From Lentzea californiensis (GTDB lineage: Bacteria > Actinomycetota > Actinomycetes > Mycobacteriales > Pseudonocardiaceae): a DNA stretch of 64,000 nucleotides. Shown piece after piece: positions 33,062 through 41,678 of the stretch (positions are counted from its first letter, which is position 1; the number at the start of each line of letters is the position of its first letter). Below the pieces are notes generated by a model. The model ran no database searches and was not told the origin of the DNA. It was given only the letters and a program-made list of their open reading frames with translations. The stretch covers positions 1,612,001 to 1,676,000 of the forward strand of contig NZ_JANBBE010000001.1 of the NCBI RefSeq assembly GCF_024648825.1. Reading direction: 5' to 3'. The translations under genes and the position numbers were made by a program.

Positions 33062-33961
33062 TCAGGCCGCCTGCCAGAGCGCGTCCGCCTCCGGCTGCTT
33101 GGGCTGGACCCGGTTCGGATCCGGGAGGTAGGTCTCGGTCGGAAGCGTCGCGTACGTGATGGACTCCGGTTTCAACGCGGTGAGTTTTCCCGCGAGATCC
33201 GCCAGCTTCGGAATCGAGCCGATTCCGGTGTCCGTGACGATGGACTTCGTGAGGACGTCGGCGAGCTCGAGTGTTCTCGCCGGACTGGCGAGCCAGTTCT
33301 CGTTCGCCATTTTCTCGCTCAACGCCCGCATGAAGAGCTGCTGGTTCTTGATGCGGTTCAGGTCGCTGCCGTCACCGATGCTGTAGCGGGTGCGCACGAA
33401 TGCGAGCGCCTGCGTTCCGTCGAGTTTCGTGGGCCCGGCCGGCACGTGCAGCCCGCTCTTCTCGTCGTCGATCGCCTCGGGCATCGTGACGTCGATGCCG
33501 CCGAGCCGGTCGACGAGGTCGCGGAACCCGTTGAAGTCGACCTGCACGAAGTGGTCGATCCGGATGCCGCTCATCTGCTCGACCGTCGCCACGGTGCACG
33601 CGGCCCCGCCGGTGGAGAAGGCGCTGTTGAACATGGCGATCGCGACCGGCGGGCTGGCCCCGCACTGAGGCCTGGGCACCATGGTGTCGCGCGGGATGCT
33701 GATCACGCGGGCCTGGTCGCCCGCCGCGTTCAGCTGGACGACCATGGCCGTGTCGGACCGCTCGTCGTCCTTGCCGACGAGGAGGATGTTGAGGGGGCGC
33801 CCAGGCGTCGACGGAGGCCTGGGGTGGGTGATCTCCTCGGCGAGATCGACGGTCTTGAGATTGCTCTCGAGCCGCCAGTAGGAACCCCCGGCCACGACGC
33901 CCGCAGCGATGACCACGGCGGCCCCCGAGACCGCGAGCCATCGTTTCAAGTGGACGTTCAT
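33062..33961 (-). CDS. LytR-CpsA-Psr family glycopolymer transferase
   Basis: 299 residues from the ATG at 33961. One N-terminal membrane anchor (about 10-28), then the extracellular LCP domain: ILLVGKDDERSDTAMVVQL, ISIPRDTMV, LDGTQALAFVRTRYSIGDGSDLNRIKNQQLFM, with the conserved Arg and Asp residues that bind polyprenyl pyrophosphate. LCP enzymes attach wall polymers (arabinogalactan or teichoic-type) to peptidoglycan. The C-terminus is short and lacks the LytR_C domain. Followed by a hairpin terminator; tandem with the nucleoside hydrolase gene but likely independent in function. Confidence 0.85.
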   Translation of the reverse strand: MNVHLKRWLAVSGAAVVIAAGVVAGGSYWRLESNLKTVDLAEEITHPRPPSTPGRPLNILLVGKDDERSDTAMVVQLNAAGDQARVISIPRDTMVPRPQCGASPPVAIAMFNSAFSTGGAACTVATVEQMSGIRIDHFVQVDFNGFRDLVDRLGGIDVTMPEAIDDEKSGLHVPAGPTKLDGTQALAFVRTRYSIGDGSDLNRIKNQQLFMRALSEKMANENWLASPARTLELADVLTKSIVTDTGIGSIPKLADLAGKLTALKPESITYATLPTETYLPDPNRVQPKQPEADALWQAA

Positions 33962-34007
33962 GCTTCTCACGGTCCCCGTTTTTTGTCCAGGTCCCGTCGG
34001 TGGTTCG

Positions 34008-34949
34008 TCATGGTTGTGTCACAGCGCGCCTCAGCTGGTCGAGGAACCGGGCGTTGTCGGCCGTGACGGCGTACTTGGCCCTCGTGCGTTCGGTGGCGAT
34101 GTCACGCCCGAACGGGCTTTCCGGGGCGAGGAACCGTTGGTCGGCGACGATCTTGCCGCGCGTGTAGCGGCCGGTGAGCTCGATCGCGAACCGGTCCTCG
34201 TCGTAGGTGGCGAGGCCGGGGTCGCAGAGGATCGCCGCCGCGAGCGGGTCGTGCGGGACGAAGCCGTTCTTGCCGAGGAAGCTGCCGTAGAAGTCGGCGT
34301 AGAAGCCGAGGATCCGCTTCGGGAAGCAGTCGTGGGGGAGCGCGTCGAGCCACTCCTGCGACGCGTGGCCCGCCATGGTGACGTCGAGGCCGACGATCGT
34401 GAGGTCCTCGAAGCCGGCGGCGAGCACCAGGTCGGCCGCCTCCGGGTCGTGCCAGAAGTTGGCCTCGGCGTGGGACGTGATGTTGCCGGGCACGTTGAGC
34501 GCGCCGCCCATGACGACAACCTTGTCCAGCAACTGCGGCAGGCGCGGCTCGATCTGCAGGGCGAGAGCGACGTTCGTGAGCGGCCCGATCGCGAGGAGGC
34601 TCAGTTCTTCTGGATTCTCCCGTGCCAGGTTCGCCAGTTGCTCGGCGGCGCTCTCCCCGGTGGGGCACGTGGCGGGCTCGTCTCCCGCGTGGCCGCCGAG
34701 GCCGTCCTCGCCGTGCACGCTCTCCGCGGTCATGAGGGGCTGGGCAAGCGGTTTCGCCGCGCCCATGGCCACCGGGACGTCGAGGCCGAGGCGTTCGGTG
34801 AGCCTCAACGCGTTGGCCGTGGCCTGCTGCACCGGCACGTTGCCGTGCACCGTGCCGATGGCGACTATCTCGGTTTCCGGCTGGGACCGCAGGTAGTACA
34901 AAGCGAGGGCATCATCGATGCCGGGGTCCGCGTCGACGATGATCCGCAT
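34008..34949 (-). CDS. Nucleoside hydrolase (IU-type)
   Basis: 313 residues from the ATG at 34949 (ATG at 34961 and GTG-type extension are alternatives). The calcium-binding hallmark DADPGIDDALAL is at the N-terminus; AIGPLTNVAL, VVMGGALNVPGNITSHAEANFWHDPEAA and the HDPLAAA loop complete the active site. It splits ribonucleosides or related N-glycosides to base and sugar in salvage. Divergent from a GNAT gene with only 28 bp between starts. Confidence 0.9.
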   Translation of the reverse strand: MRIIVDADPGIDDALALYYLRSQPETEIVAIGTVHGNVPVQQATANALRLTERLGLDVPVAMGAAKPLAQPLMTAESVHGEDGLGGHAGDEPATCPTGESAAEQLANLARENPEELSLLAIGPLTNVALALQIEPRLPQLLDKVVVMGGALNVPGNITSHAEANFWHDPEAADLVLAAGFEDLTIVGLDVTMAGHASQEWLDALPHDCFPKRILGFYADFYGSFLGKNGFVPHDPLAAAILCDPGLATYDEDRFAIELTGRYTRGKIVADQRFLAPESPFGRDIATERTRAKYAVTADNARFLDQLRRAVTQP

Positions 34950-34977
34950 GCGTCCGATCATGCCAGTGGGGGAAGTC

Positions 34978-35460
34978 ATGACGGTCCGTCTCGCAGTTGT
35001 CTCCGACGCTCCTGCCGTCGCGTCGGTGCACGTCCAGACGTGGCAGGCCGCCTATCGCGGTCTGGTGCCGGACTCCGTGCTGGACGAGCTCTCCGTGCAG
35101 GAGCGCGCGTCGATGTGGGAACGGGGCATCCCGCGCGGTGGGGTCTGGGTCGGGTTCGTCGACGACGCCGTGGCCGGGTTCTGCGCCGTCGGTCCCTCTC
35201 GTGAGCCCGATGCCGCCTTTGAGCTGTTCGCGCTCTACGTGCTGCCCTCGGCGTGGGGCACTCCGCTGGGGTACGAGCTGGCACGTGCGGCACTCGGCGC
35301 GGAGCAGGACGTGGTGCTGTGGGTGTTCGACGAGAACCCGCGGGCGCGGCGGTTCTACGAGCGGCTCGGGTTCCGCGCCGATGGCACGGTCAAGACCGAG
35401 ACCATCGGCGGGGCCGAGCTGAGGGAGATCCGTTACCGGCTCACGGGCGTCGCAGGATGA
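34978..35460 (+). CDS. GNAT-family N-acetyltransferase
   Basis: 160 residues, ATG behind a GGGGGAAG site. Typical short GNAT: VRLAVVSDAPAVASVHVQTW at the N-terminus with GLVPDSVLDEL, FELFALYVLPSAWGTPLGYELARAAL as the acetyl-CoA loop, and FDENPRARRFYERLGFRADG. The R-x-x-G-x-G loop is altered (SAWGTPLG), as in several members of this PF00583-type subgroup. Substrate unknown. Divergent from the nucleoside hydrolase. Confidence 0.85.
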   Translation: MTVRLAVVSDAPAVASVHVQTWQAAYRGLVPDSVLDELSVQERASMWERGIPRGGVWVGFVDDAVAGFCAVGPSREPDAAFELFALYVLPSAWGTPLGYELARAALGAEQDVVLWVFDENPRARRFYERLGFRADGTVKTETIGGAELREIRYRLTGVAG

Positions 35461-35586
35461 CCTCGTCGATCAGCACGCCGTCCTGAGCCTCTTGTAGAAC
35501 CTCTGTGTCCAAACAGGACTTCGACGCGTGACCCGTGACATCCTTGCTCGACATCGCCAGCCCGAAGCCAGAGCAGGGGAGCCACC

Positions 35587-36069
35587 GTGGCGTTCCGACC
35601 TGTGTTCCGCCGCAACCTGGAGTCACACGAGGCCTCGATAGCCCGCGAGGTGTTCGGCGACGCCCTGGACATCAGCGCACTGATCCTCGCCGAAGGCGGC
35701 GTACTCGGCAGCTTCGGCGTAGCCCGAACCCTCCCGCGCCTGGTCACCTTCCCCAAGGGCGTCCTGACCACACCGCAACACCAGGCCCGCTACGAACGCT
35801 GGCTGGTCCACGAACTAACGCACGCCTACCAGTACCAACACGGCCGCAGCGTCCTGAGCCTCCTGCCGACGGCGATCGCCGGCTTCTTCGCGAAGGGGCT
35901 CTACGACTACGGCGGCATCGAAGGCCTGCACGGGAAGACGTTCGCCGACTTCAACACCGAGCAGCAGGCCAACATCATCGCCGACTACTACTACCTGAGC
36001 AGGTACGAGCCGTCCCGCGACCTGTCGGCGTACGAGCCGTACATCAGTCACGTGCGCGCCGGCGGGTGA
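35587..36069 (+). CDS. Putative HExxH metallopeptidase-like protein
   Basis: 160 residues from a GTG behind AGGGGAG. The central WLVHELTHAYQYQHG block holds an H-E-L-T-H zinc-binding motif with a downstream aromatic cluster; DFNTEQQANIIADYYYL further on offers a candidate third ligand Glu (E-Q-Q-A-N) as in DUF4157-like proteins. No signal peptide or clear transmembrane span, although LLPTAIAGFFAKGLYDYG is moderately hydrophobic. It may be a small cytoplasmic zinc peptidase or an inactive relative. Solitary, convergent with tRNA-Arg. Confidence 0.6.
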   Translation: MAFRPVFRRNLESHEASIAREVFGDALDISALILAEGGVLGSFGVARTLPRLVTFPKGVLTTPQHQARYERWLVHELTHAYQYQHGRSVLSLLPTAIAGFFAKGLYDYGGIEGLHGKTFADFNTEQQANIIADYYYLSRYEPSRDLSAYEPYISHVRAGG

Positions 36070-36082
36070 GCTGCCCGAAAAG

Positions 36083-36121
36083 ATCAGGGCCCGACAGCGT
36101 TTCAGCATGTCAGGCCCTGAT
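36083..36121 (-). terminator. Terminator after tRNA-Arg (bidirectional)
   Basis: 9-bp perfect outer stem 36083-36091 / 36113-36121, with an inner GACA/TGTC pairing. On the minus strand it is followed by CTTTTC, giving a normal terminator 16 bp after the tRNA; on the plus strand it also lies directly after the HExxH gene. Confidence 0.7.
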
Positions 36122-36137
36122 TTCACCCGGCGAAAGG

Positions 36138-36213
36138 TGGTGCCCCAGGCAGGATTCGAACCTGCGACACACGGTTTAGGAAACCGATGCTCTATCCCCT
36201 GAGCTACTAGGGC
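36138..36213 (-). tRNA. tRNA-Arg (anticodon CCT)
   Basis: 76 nt including an encoded CCA end. The acceptor stem GCCCTAG pairs with CTGGGGC (one G-U), the D arm is GCTC/GAGC, the anticodon loop is TTCCTAA with anticodon CCT, and the T arm is GCAGG-TTCGAAT-CCTGC. The anticodon stem has one U-U mismatch at its top. It reads AGG codons, rare in this DNA. Tested against the neighbourhood: no integrase or att-like repeat next to it. Confidence 0.95.
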
Positions 36214-36386
36214 CGGCGACAGCAGTCTACCGGGGTGCCGCCACCGAGTTGACCAGCGCCCCCGGCTACCGCGGACCGGCACGCCGCTCACGCACCGTGA
36301 GGAGCACCCAAAGCACCGTGCGGCCGTTGGAGGGAAGTGAGGCAGGCCACCTTCTGCCGGGCACAAACGTCAGGTAGGGAGGTGGC

Positions 36387-37223
36387 GTGAGCAGACCTTG
36401 GCCCGACTTCCGTCCTGGCCCGCTTGGTTCCCTCAAGGCCTGGTGGCGCAAGAGGGTGCCCAGGCGCGTTGACGACATCACGTTCGTGCCGCCGGCGAGC
36501 AGTCATCAGCAGGAGTTCGAGACGCCGTTGGCGAGTGCGGTGTACGGGTTGGACTTCCACTTCAAGTTCACCGTGGTGTGGCGGCTTGATCTGACCACTG
36601 GGTTGCGGCACAACTCGCCGCGCAGTGCGGCTATCCACCACGTGTTGCAGCGGGCCAAGGAGATCAGTTCCAAGGCGATGTTGATCCATCACGCTGCCCT
36701 GCAGGTGCAGTTGGGGGATGAGCTCGCCACCGAACGGCAGGTGCCCGGCACGCATGTCTGGGCGCGGGCCGAGCAGGTGAAGATCACTGTTGGGGACGAG
36801 GACCTGGAGATGGCTCGGAAGCACGTCGAGCTGTTGCGGAACTCCACGTTCAAGCTGGCCGAACGGGATGTCGAGCGGGCTGAGATCCGGTACCTGCGGG
36901 ACGAGGTGCTGACGGACGTCGGTACGGCGACGATCTGGTGGTTGCAGCGCAACGGGTATCAGGTCGCTGAGGCGGTCAAGCTGGCTGATCACCTCGCTGA
37001 GCTCGTGAAGCTCGCGCAGCGGGAGCCTGCTACCAACTGGGCCGAGTCGTTGGTCAGCAGTGTGGAGCGGGCCATGCCCGAGCTCGGGGACGCTCATCGG
37101 CAGGACCTGCGGCTGCACCTGGTGAAAGCGCTGAGCGTCTACGGTGGGGCTCGGGTGGCTGCCGAGTTCGCTGACCAGGTCGGGTTGCCTGCGGGCGAAC
37201 GTCACACGAACGGGCACGTCTAG
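36387..37223 (+). CDS. Hypothetical protein, helical
   Basis: 278 residues from a GTG behind TAGGGAGG. After a basic N-terminus the protein has an aromatic strand-rich segment (about 48-75: YGLDFHFKFTVVWRLDLTTGL) and then long charged helices (about 130-215), ending with a soluble tail. No signal peptide, membrane span or known motif was recognised; the layout loosely recalls membrane-associated scaffold proteins but this is not evidence of function. Third-position usage is G/T-rich (TTG, GTG, GGG), unlike most flanking genes. The methyltransferase gene follows within 12 bp, so the two may be co-transcribed. Confidence 0.6.
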   Translation: MSRPWPDFRPGPLGSLKAWWRKRVPRRVDDITFVPPASSHQQEFETPLASAVYGLDFHFKFTVVWRLDLTTGLRHNSPRSAAIHHVLQRAKEISSKAMLIHHAALQVQLGDELATERQVPGTHVWARAEQVKITVGDEDLEMARKHVELLRNSTFKLAERDVERAEIRYLRDEVLTDVGTATIWWLQRNGYQVAEAVKLADHLAELVKLAQREPATNWAESLVSSVERAMPELGDAHRQDLRLHLVKALSVYGGARVAAEFADQVGLPAGERHTNGHV

Positions 37224-37233
37224 GGTGACTGGG

Positions 37234-37971
37234 GTGTTGACCCAACTTCGCAGTGCCGCTGTTGTCGCCGGGTTGCAGGCCCTCGCCCGGCTCACGCCCT
37301 ATGCCGAGGCAGAGCTCATCGGGCTTCGCAAGGTCGTCAAGCCGGGGGACGTCTGCATCGACGTCGGGGCCGCGCTGGGGCTCTACACGGTGACCTTGTC
37401 GAGACTGGTCGGTCCACAAGGGACTGTGCACAGCCTCGAGCCGCTGGTGTTCGCGCACCCCACCCTGTCGTACGTGCTGCGGCCGCGTGAAGGGGCCAAC
37501 ATCAAGAGGCACTCGGTGGCGCTTGGTGCGGAGAAGCAGGGGCGCGAGGTCATGTCCGTGCCGGTGCGGCACGGGAGCCCGGTCACCGGGCGTTCGTTCC
37601 TCACGGTGGGGGCCAACGGGCTCGGGTCCAACGACGAGTTCGACCAGCACCTGGATGTTCTGGTCAAGACGGACACGCTCGACCACTTCGTCGAGGAGCA
37701 GGGGATCACCCGGCTCGACTTCGTCAAGGCCGATGTCGAGGGGGCCGAGCTCCGGGTTCTCGAAGGGGCTGTGGAGACCATCGAGCGGCTCAAGCCCGCG
37801 TTCCTGCTCGAGATCGAGGAACGGCACGTCGAACGGTTCGGGTACCACGCGAAGGACGTCGCCGACTTCCTCACCGAGCGCGGGTACCGGATGACCACGT
37901 GGCACGGCGGTGAGTGGGTGCCCACCGGCGACATCGGGGGCGAGATCCGGAACTACCTGTTCAGGGTCTGA
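37234..37971 (+). CDS. FkbM-family methyltransferase
   Basis: 245 residues from the GTG at 37234 (GTG at 37225 is an alternative). SAM-binding motif I is CIDVGAALGLYTVTLSRLVG, followed by the acidic loop VHSLEPL; LDFVKADVEGAELRVLEGA and AFLLEIEERHVERFGY are the FkbM hallmark blocks. The family O-methylates sugars, polyketides or glycans. No biosynthetic cluster surrounds it here, so the substrate is open. Followed by a bidirectional terminator. Confidence 0.85.
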   Translation: MLTQLRSAAVVAGLQALARLTPYAEAELIGLRKVVKPGDVCIDVGAALGLYTVTLSRLVGPQGTVHSLEPLVFAHPTLSYVLRPREGANIKRHSVALGAEKQGREVMSVPVRHGSPVTGRSFLTVGANGLGSNDEFDQHLDVLVKTDTLDHFVEEQGITRLDFVKADVEGAELRVLEGAVETIERLKPAFLLEIEERHVERFGYHAKDVADFLTERGYRMTTWHGGEWVPTGDIGGEIRNYLFRV

Positions 37972-37979
37972 AATAAGTA

Positions 37980-38015
37980 GAGGACGCCGACCCCTGGGGG
38001 TGGATCGGCGTCCTC
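37980..38015. terminator. Bidirectional hairpin between FkbM and acylase genes
   Basis: Perfect 11-bp arms 37980-37990 and 38005-38015; the 14-nt loop contains a CCCC/GGGG inner pairing. It lies between the convergent ends of two genes (stops at 37971 and 38027). Confidence 0.7.
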
Positions 38016-38026
38016 ATCTCGAAGGC

Positions 38027-41000
38027 CTACGAAACGTAGACCTCAAGCTCGTACAGGGAGTACCCGTACTGATTGGCCCGTTGGGTGCCCGTCAGCCGTA
38101 GGTGTCTCGCGTCCTGTGGTGTGAACGCTACGACATCATCGCCGCCATCGCCACTACTTGTGGAGAAAACGTTCCGCCAGTTCGTGCCGTCATTGGAAAT
38201 CTCGATGCGGTATCCCCTGCCGAAGGCCGATTCCCATCGCAACACGGTGCGACCGATTCGTTGCACAGAGCCAAGGTCGACCTGGATCCACTGGTTGTCG
38301 CTCCAGTCGCTGGCCCAGCGGGACGTCGGGTTGCCGTCCACCGCGTTCGACGGCGGGAGGGTGTTCCAGCCCTTTTCGTGGGATGACGCGGTAGCGGTGC
38401 GACCGGCTGCCAGGTTGGTGATGGTCTGGCCCCGTCGGGACGGGAACTGCACGACCTGCTGGTACGTCGGGCGGTTCTGCCAGTGGATCTTGTCCTGGGT
38501 GATGCCGCCCATGGCGCGGTGGATGATCGTGTCCGCGCACCACTGGTCGCCCGCGGCGCAGTCCGCGTCACCTGGGTAGACGGCGTTCGCGGGCTTCGCC
38601 ACGGCCGCCTGCAGGGACGAGACGAGAGCCGTGCGGCAACCTGACAGGGTGCCGCCACCGCAGTAGGTCTGCGGGAACGCTCCCTGGACCGGGTCGCCGA
38701 GGACCTTGCGCAGGTCCTTGTCGACGTAGCCCCACCAGCCGTACTGGAACGACGAACCCTTGTGCGGCGCGGCGCCGTGCGCGTCGGACGGGGCCTCGTC
38801 CACCTGCTGGGCCGCCACCAGGGCGTTGTACAGGCCGTCACCCAGCGTCGGCTTGAACTGCGACTCGACGAGAAGGGGCCACCAGGCATCCAGAATTCGG
38901 ATGGCTTCGGCGTGGCTGTAGGCCTTGCTGCCCTTCGCGGTCTCCTTGCGCAACGAGCCGGAGCGCTGCCAGTCCTTCAGCTTCTGCACGACCGGGGCCA
39001 GGGTGGCGTCGACCGGAGCGGACTCCAGCACCCGCAGCAGCTCGGGCAGCACCTGCTCGGCGCGCAGGTCGGCCACGGCCGCCTCGGCCATCACGCGGGT
39101 CAGAGAAGCACGCGTGACCTTCTGGCCGGAGGCGATCAAAGCGCGCACGCGGATGTCGAGCAGGTCACCGCGGTGCACGGCGCTGTGGCCGAACCCGCCG
39201 AACGTGAAGTCCTTGGCCTGCTTGTTGTTCCAGGACACGTAGTAGTCCTGGTTGATCGAGTTCGGATGCGCCGCGAACGGCATGTAGGCGGCAACGTTCT
39301 CGTCGCCGTTCCAGTCCACCCACTCGTACTCGGCGCGGCCCCACGTCGGCAGGTTCGGGTCCACAGTGGAACGGCGAACCGGGTTCAGGCCCGAGTTGAA
39401 GTACGCGGAGTCGCGGGAGTCCACGTAGAACCAGTTGAACGCGTACCCGATCTTGCCGGCCGCGCGCTGGAAGTCGGTGGCCGAACGGATCGCCGAAGGA
39501 TCGTTCAGCTCCTGAAAGCCGATGATCGAGTCGACCTCGTGCATGTACGTCGAACGCAACGTCGTGTACGCCACGACCTTGCCGCCGACAGTCGCCCTGC
39601 TCGTCACCAGGCCGTACTTGGTCCGGTGCATCACCAGCGTGTACGAGCCGGCGGGTGTGCCGTCCGCGACCGTGGGCTTCCAGGCGTTCTTGCGCTCGAG
39701 GCGCTCCATCGGCAGGCACGCGCCGTGGAACAGGTACGACGTCGAAGCCTTGGTGGCGGGAGAGCCGTCCGCGTTGCACAGCTCGACGGCGTAGGTGTCG
39801 ACGATGTCCTGGCCCGACGAGGTGGCGCTCCACGAGTAGTCGACACCCCGGCCGAGCTGCACGTACATCGAGACGCCGGCGAACGAGACGCCGCGCGACC
39901 GGATGCCGGGGCCGTTGAGCTCCTGCAACAGGAGCAGCTGCGGCGCGAAGTAACCGGTCTGCGGCCCCCACACTGCGATCGGGTTCCCGCTGTCCGTGTG
40001 AGCACCCGACACCGCGAGGGCGTTCGACATGCCGTGCTTCTTGTTCAGCAGGTCGGCGGGCAGCACGCCGTCGGAGAAGATGCCCCGGGCCTTCGCCACG
40101 TCTTCGGCAGCGGGAACGGCGACGGACGCTCCCGTGCCGCCCACCTCGTCGTAGACCATGCGTTCCGGTGTGACGACGCCACCGTCGGGAAGTGCTACGC
40201 CTTGAGGCGATGCGGGTGAGGCGGAGTACGGGAACGACTGTCCGTCGTGGAGGGTCAGCACGGCCTCGGGGTCGTTCTGCGCCCGGAACGCCTTCCAGAC
40301 CTGCTCGCCGGTGGCAGCGCCGTACTTGTTCTGCGCGGCCAGCTTCACCAGGGCCGACTGGACCTCGCCGCCACCGCCGGCGCCGAACAGGCCGCCGACC
40401 ACGGACGCGATCGCCACCATGTCGGTCGTCTTGAACGGCTGGATGTCGTTCCAGTTCGTGATCGCGTCGGCGTGCCCGGTCAGCACGTACTCACCGGGGA
40501 AGTTCCGCGCGCCGATGGCCTGCGTGATGTACGCGTTGATGCCCGCCGTGTAGTCGGTGACGTCGGCCAGCGCCTGACGCCCGCGCTCACCGCCGTTCGT
40601 CGTCGCGCTGTCGATCTGCTTCTGCAGGTCCGCCTCGGTGTAGGGGATCTGGTTGAAGAAGCTCTGCTCCAGCACGCGGTTGCCCGGCGCGCCACCGGCG
40701 AAACCGGTCAGCTGGCCGCGCCCGAGGTGGCGGAAGACGTCCATCAGCCACAGGCGGTCCTGCGCGGCCGCGAAACCGGCGCCGAACATCGTGCCGGACC
40801 GCGTGGTCCCGGTGATGTGCGGCATGCCGATCTTCTTGTCGCGCACGATCGTCACGTCGGACCGCGGCTTGATGGTGCTCTCGACCTGGTCGGACTGCAC
40901 GCCGAACGACGCGTCGTTGAAGAAGTCCGTCAGCTGCGAGTTCGTCAGTCCACCGTAACCGTTGACGAGGGCGTCGTATTTCCCGAGCTGGTCCGCCGAA

Positions 41001-41227
41001 TGCGCGGGCCGGGTGCCGAGCGCCTTGTGCGCGAGGACCTCGGCGAGCGTCGCGTTGCCGTTGTTGCCGGGCGGCAGGACGTCGTTGCACTGCCCGAGGC
41101 AGTAGTCGTCCGCGGCGTACGCGGCCGCGCGTGGGGGTTCCTCGGCGCTGGCCGACGGAACGATCAAAAGGGAGGCGGTGACGGCGGCGGTCGCCAGCAG
41201 GGTCGTCACCGGATTGGCTCTCCGCAT
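38027..41227 (-). CDS. Secreted penicillin-acylase-family amidohydrolase with C-terminal discoidin domain
   Basis: 1,066 residues from the ATG at 41227 behind GGAGAGGAG. A Sec signal peptide ends at SASA-E (about 28). The Ntn-hydrolase precursor follows: an alpha-chain region (RDKKIGMPHITG, AQDRLWLMDVFRHL), then HGMSNALAVSG, where Ser401 would become the N-terminal nucleophile after autocleavage (usual form is G-S-N). Beta-chain blocks VDSIIGFQELNDP and YFNSGLNPV match. The last 130 residues are an F5/8 type C (discoidin/CBM32-like) domain (TATASSHEKGWNTLPPSNAVDG, IQVDLGSVQRIG), likely binding a glycan. It probably deacylates a lipopeptide, N-acyl-homoserine lactone or beta-lactam type amide outside the cell. 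Confidence 0.85.
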   Translation of the reverse strand: MRRANPVTTLLATAAVTASLLIVPSASAEEPPRAAAYAADDYCLGQCNDVLPPGNNGNATLAEVLAHKALGTRPAHSADQLGKYDALVNGYGGLTNSQLTDFFNDASFGVQSDQVESTIKPRSDVTIVRDKKIGMPHITGTTRSGTMFGAGFAAAQDRLWLMDVFRHLGRGQLTGFAGGAPGNRVLEQSFFNQIPYTEADLQKQIDSATTNGGERGRQALADVTDYTAGINAYITQAIGARNFPGEYVLTGHADAITNWNDIQPFKTTDMVAIASVVGGLFGAGGGGEVQSALVKLAAQNKYGAATGEQVWKAFRAQNDPEAVLTLHDGQSFPYSASPASPQGVALPDGGVVTPERMVYDEVGGTGASVAVPAAEDVAKARGIFSDGVLPADLLNKKHGMSNALAVSGAHTDSGNPIAVWGPQTGYFAPQLLLLQELNGPGIRSRGVSFAGVSMYVQLGRGVDYSWSATSSGQDIVDTYAVELCNADGSPATKASTSYLFHGACLPMERLERKNAWKPTVADGTPAGSYTLVMHRTKYGLVTSRATVGGKVVAYTTLRSTYMHEVDSIIGFQELNDPSAIRSATDFQRAAGKIGYAFNWFYVDSRDSAYFNSGLNPVRRSTVDPNLPTWGRAEYEWVDWNGDENVAAYMPFAAHPNSINQDYYVSWNNKQAKDFTFGGFGHSAVHRGDLLDIRVRALIASGQKVTRASLTRVMAEAAVADLRAEQVLPELLRVLESAPVDATLAPVVQKLKDWQRSGSLRKETAKGSKAYSHAEAIRILDAWWPLLVESQFKPTLGDGLYNALVAAQQVDEAPSDAHGAAPHKGSSFQYGWWGYVDKDLRKVLGDPVQGAFPQTYCGGGTLSGCRTALVSSLQAAVAKPANAVYPGDADCAAGDQWCADTIIHRAMGGITQDKIHWQNRPTYQQVVQFPSRRGQTITNLAAGRTATASSHEKGWNTLPPSNAVDGNPTSRWASDWSDNQWIQVDLGSVQRIGRTVLRWESAFGRGYRIEISNDGTNWRNVFSTSSGDGGDDVVAFTPQDARHLRLTGTQRANQYGYSLYELEVYVS

Positions 41228-41678
41228 CGCGCGAAGCTCCTCTCCGTGCAGGGCAGGGCTGTTGTGACGCACGTTACTTTCCGGTAAGGCTATTGCGAAA
41301 GACCTTCGCGTTTTCTGATCCGGTGCAGGACGGACTGTATCGATCCCGAAACCCATTAAGGAGCCATATGGGCAGAAACGAGGCCAAGCGAGACATCTGA
41401 ATCGGATTACCGAGGGCGTATCCGTGTTTCTGGTACCGCATTCCACTCAGTGGGATTTCGATGTTTCGTCACTCAGTGTTCCGATGATCCCTCCTAACGC
41501 CTGGTGGCCCGCCTACGCAGCGAAGTCAGACGCCAATTCCGGTAACTGTGAACGCGGTTGGCGTTCTCGAAAATCTGTAACCACATGATGAGATAACTGA
41601 GAATTAACGTGGTCTTCGGCGTGCGTACGCCAAGATCACGAACATGAGGGAGCACGGAACGCCAATGCGGGAGGCGTC
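41228..41678. other. 451-bp intergenic region upstream of acylase and NarL regulator
   Basis: No conventional gene. It is markedly more A/T-rich than its flanks. It contains a mini-ORF at 41368-41400 (ten codons, ATG to TGA) behind a strong TAAGGAG site, and two copies of the odd palindrome CACTCAGTG at 41444-41452 and 41470-41478 (26-bp spacing). Both divergent promoters must lie here; the repeats are candidate operators for the adjacent response regulator. Confidence 0.5.

Noticed and set aside
36138-36213. tRNA-Arg as an integration site of a mobile element
   Set aside because: No integrase, no direct repeat of the tRNA 3' end and no compositional island next to it.
38762-40219. Plus-strand open frame of 485 codons
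   Set aside because: Antisense of the acylase gene, which has signal peptide, Ntn motif and discoidin domain.
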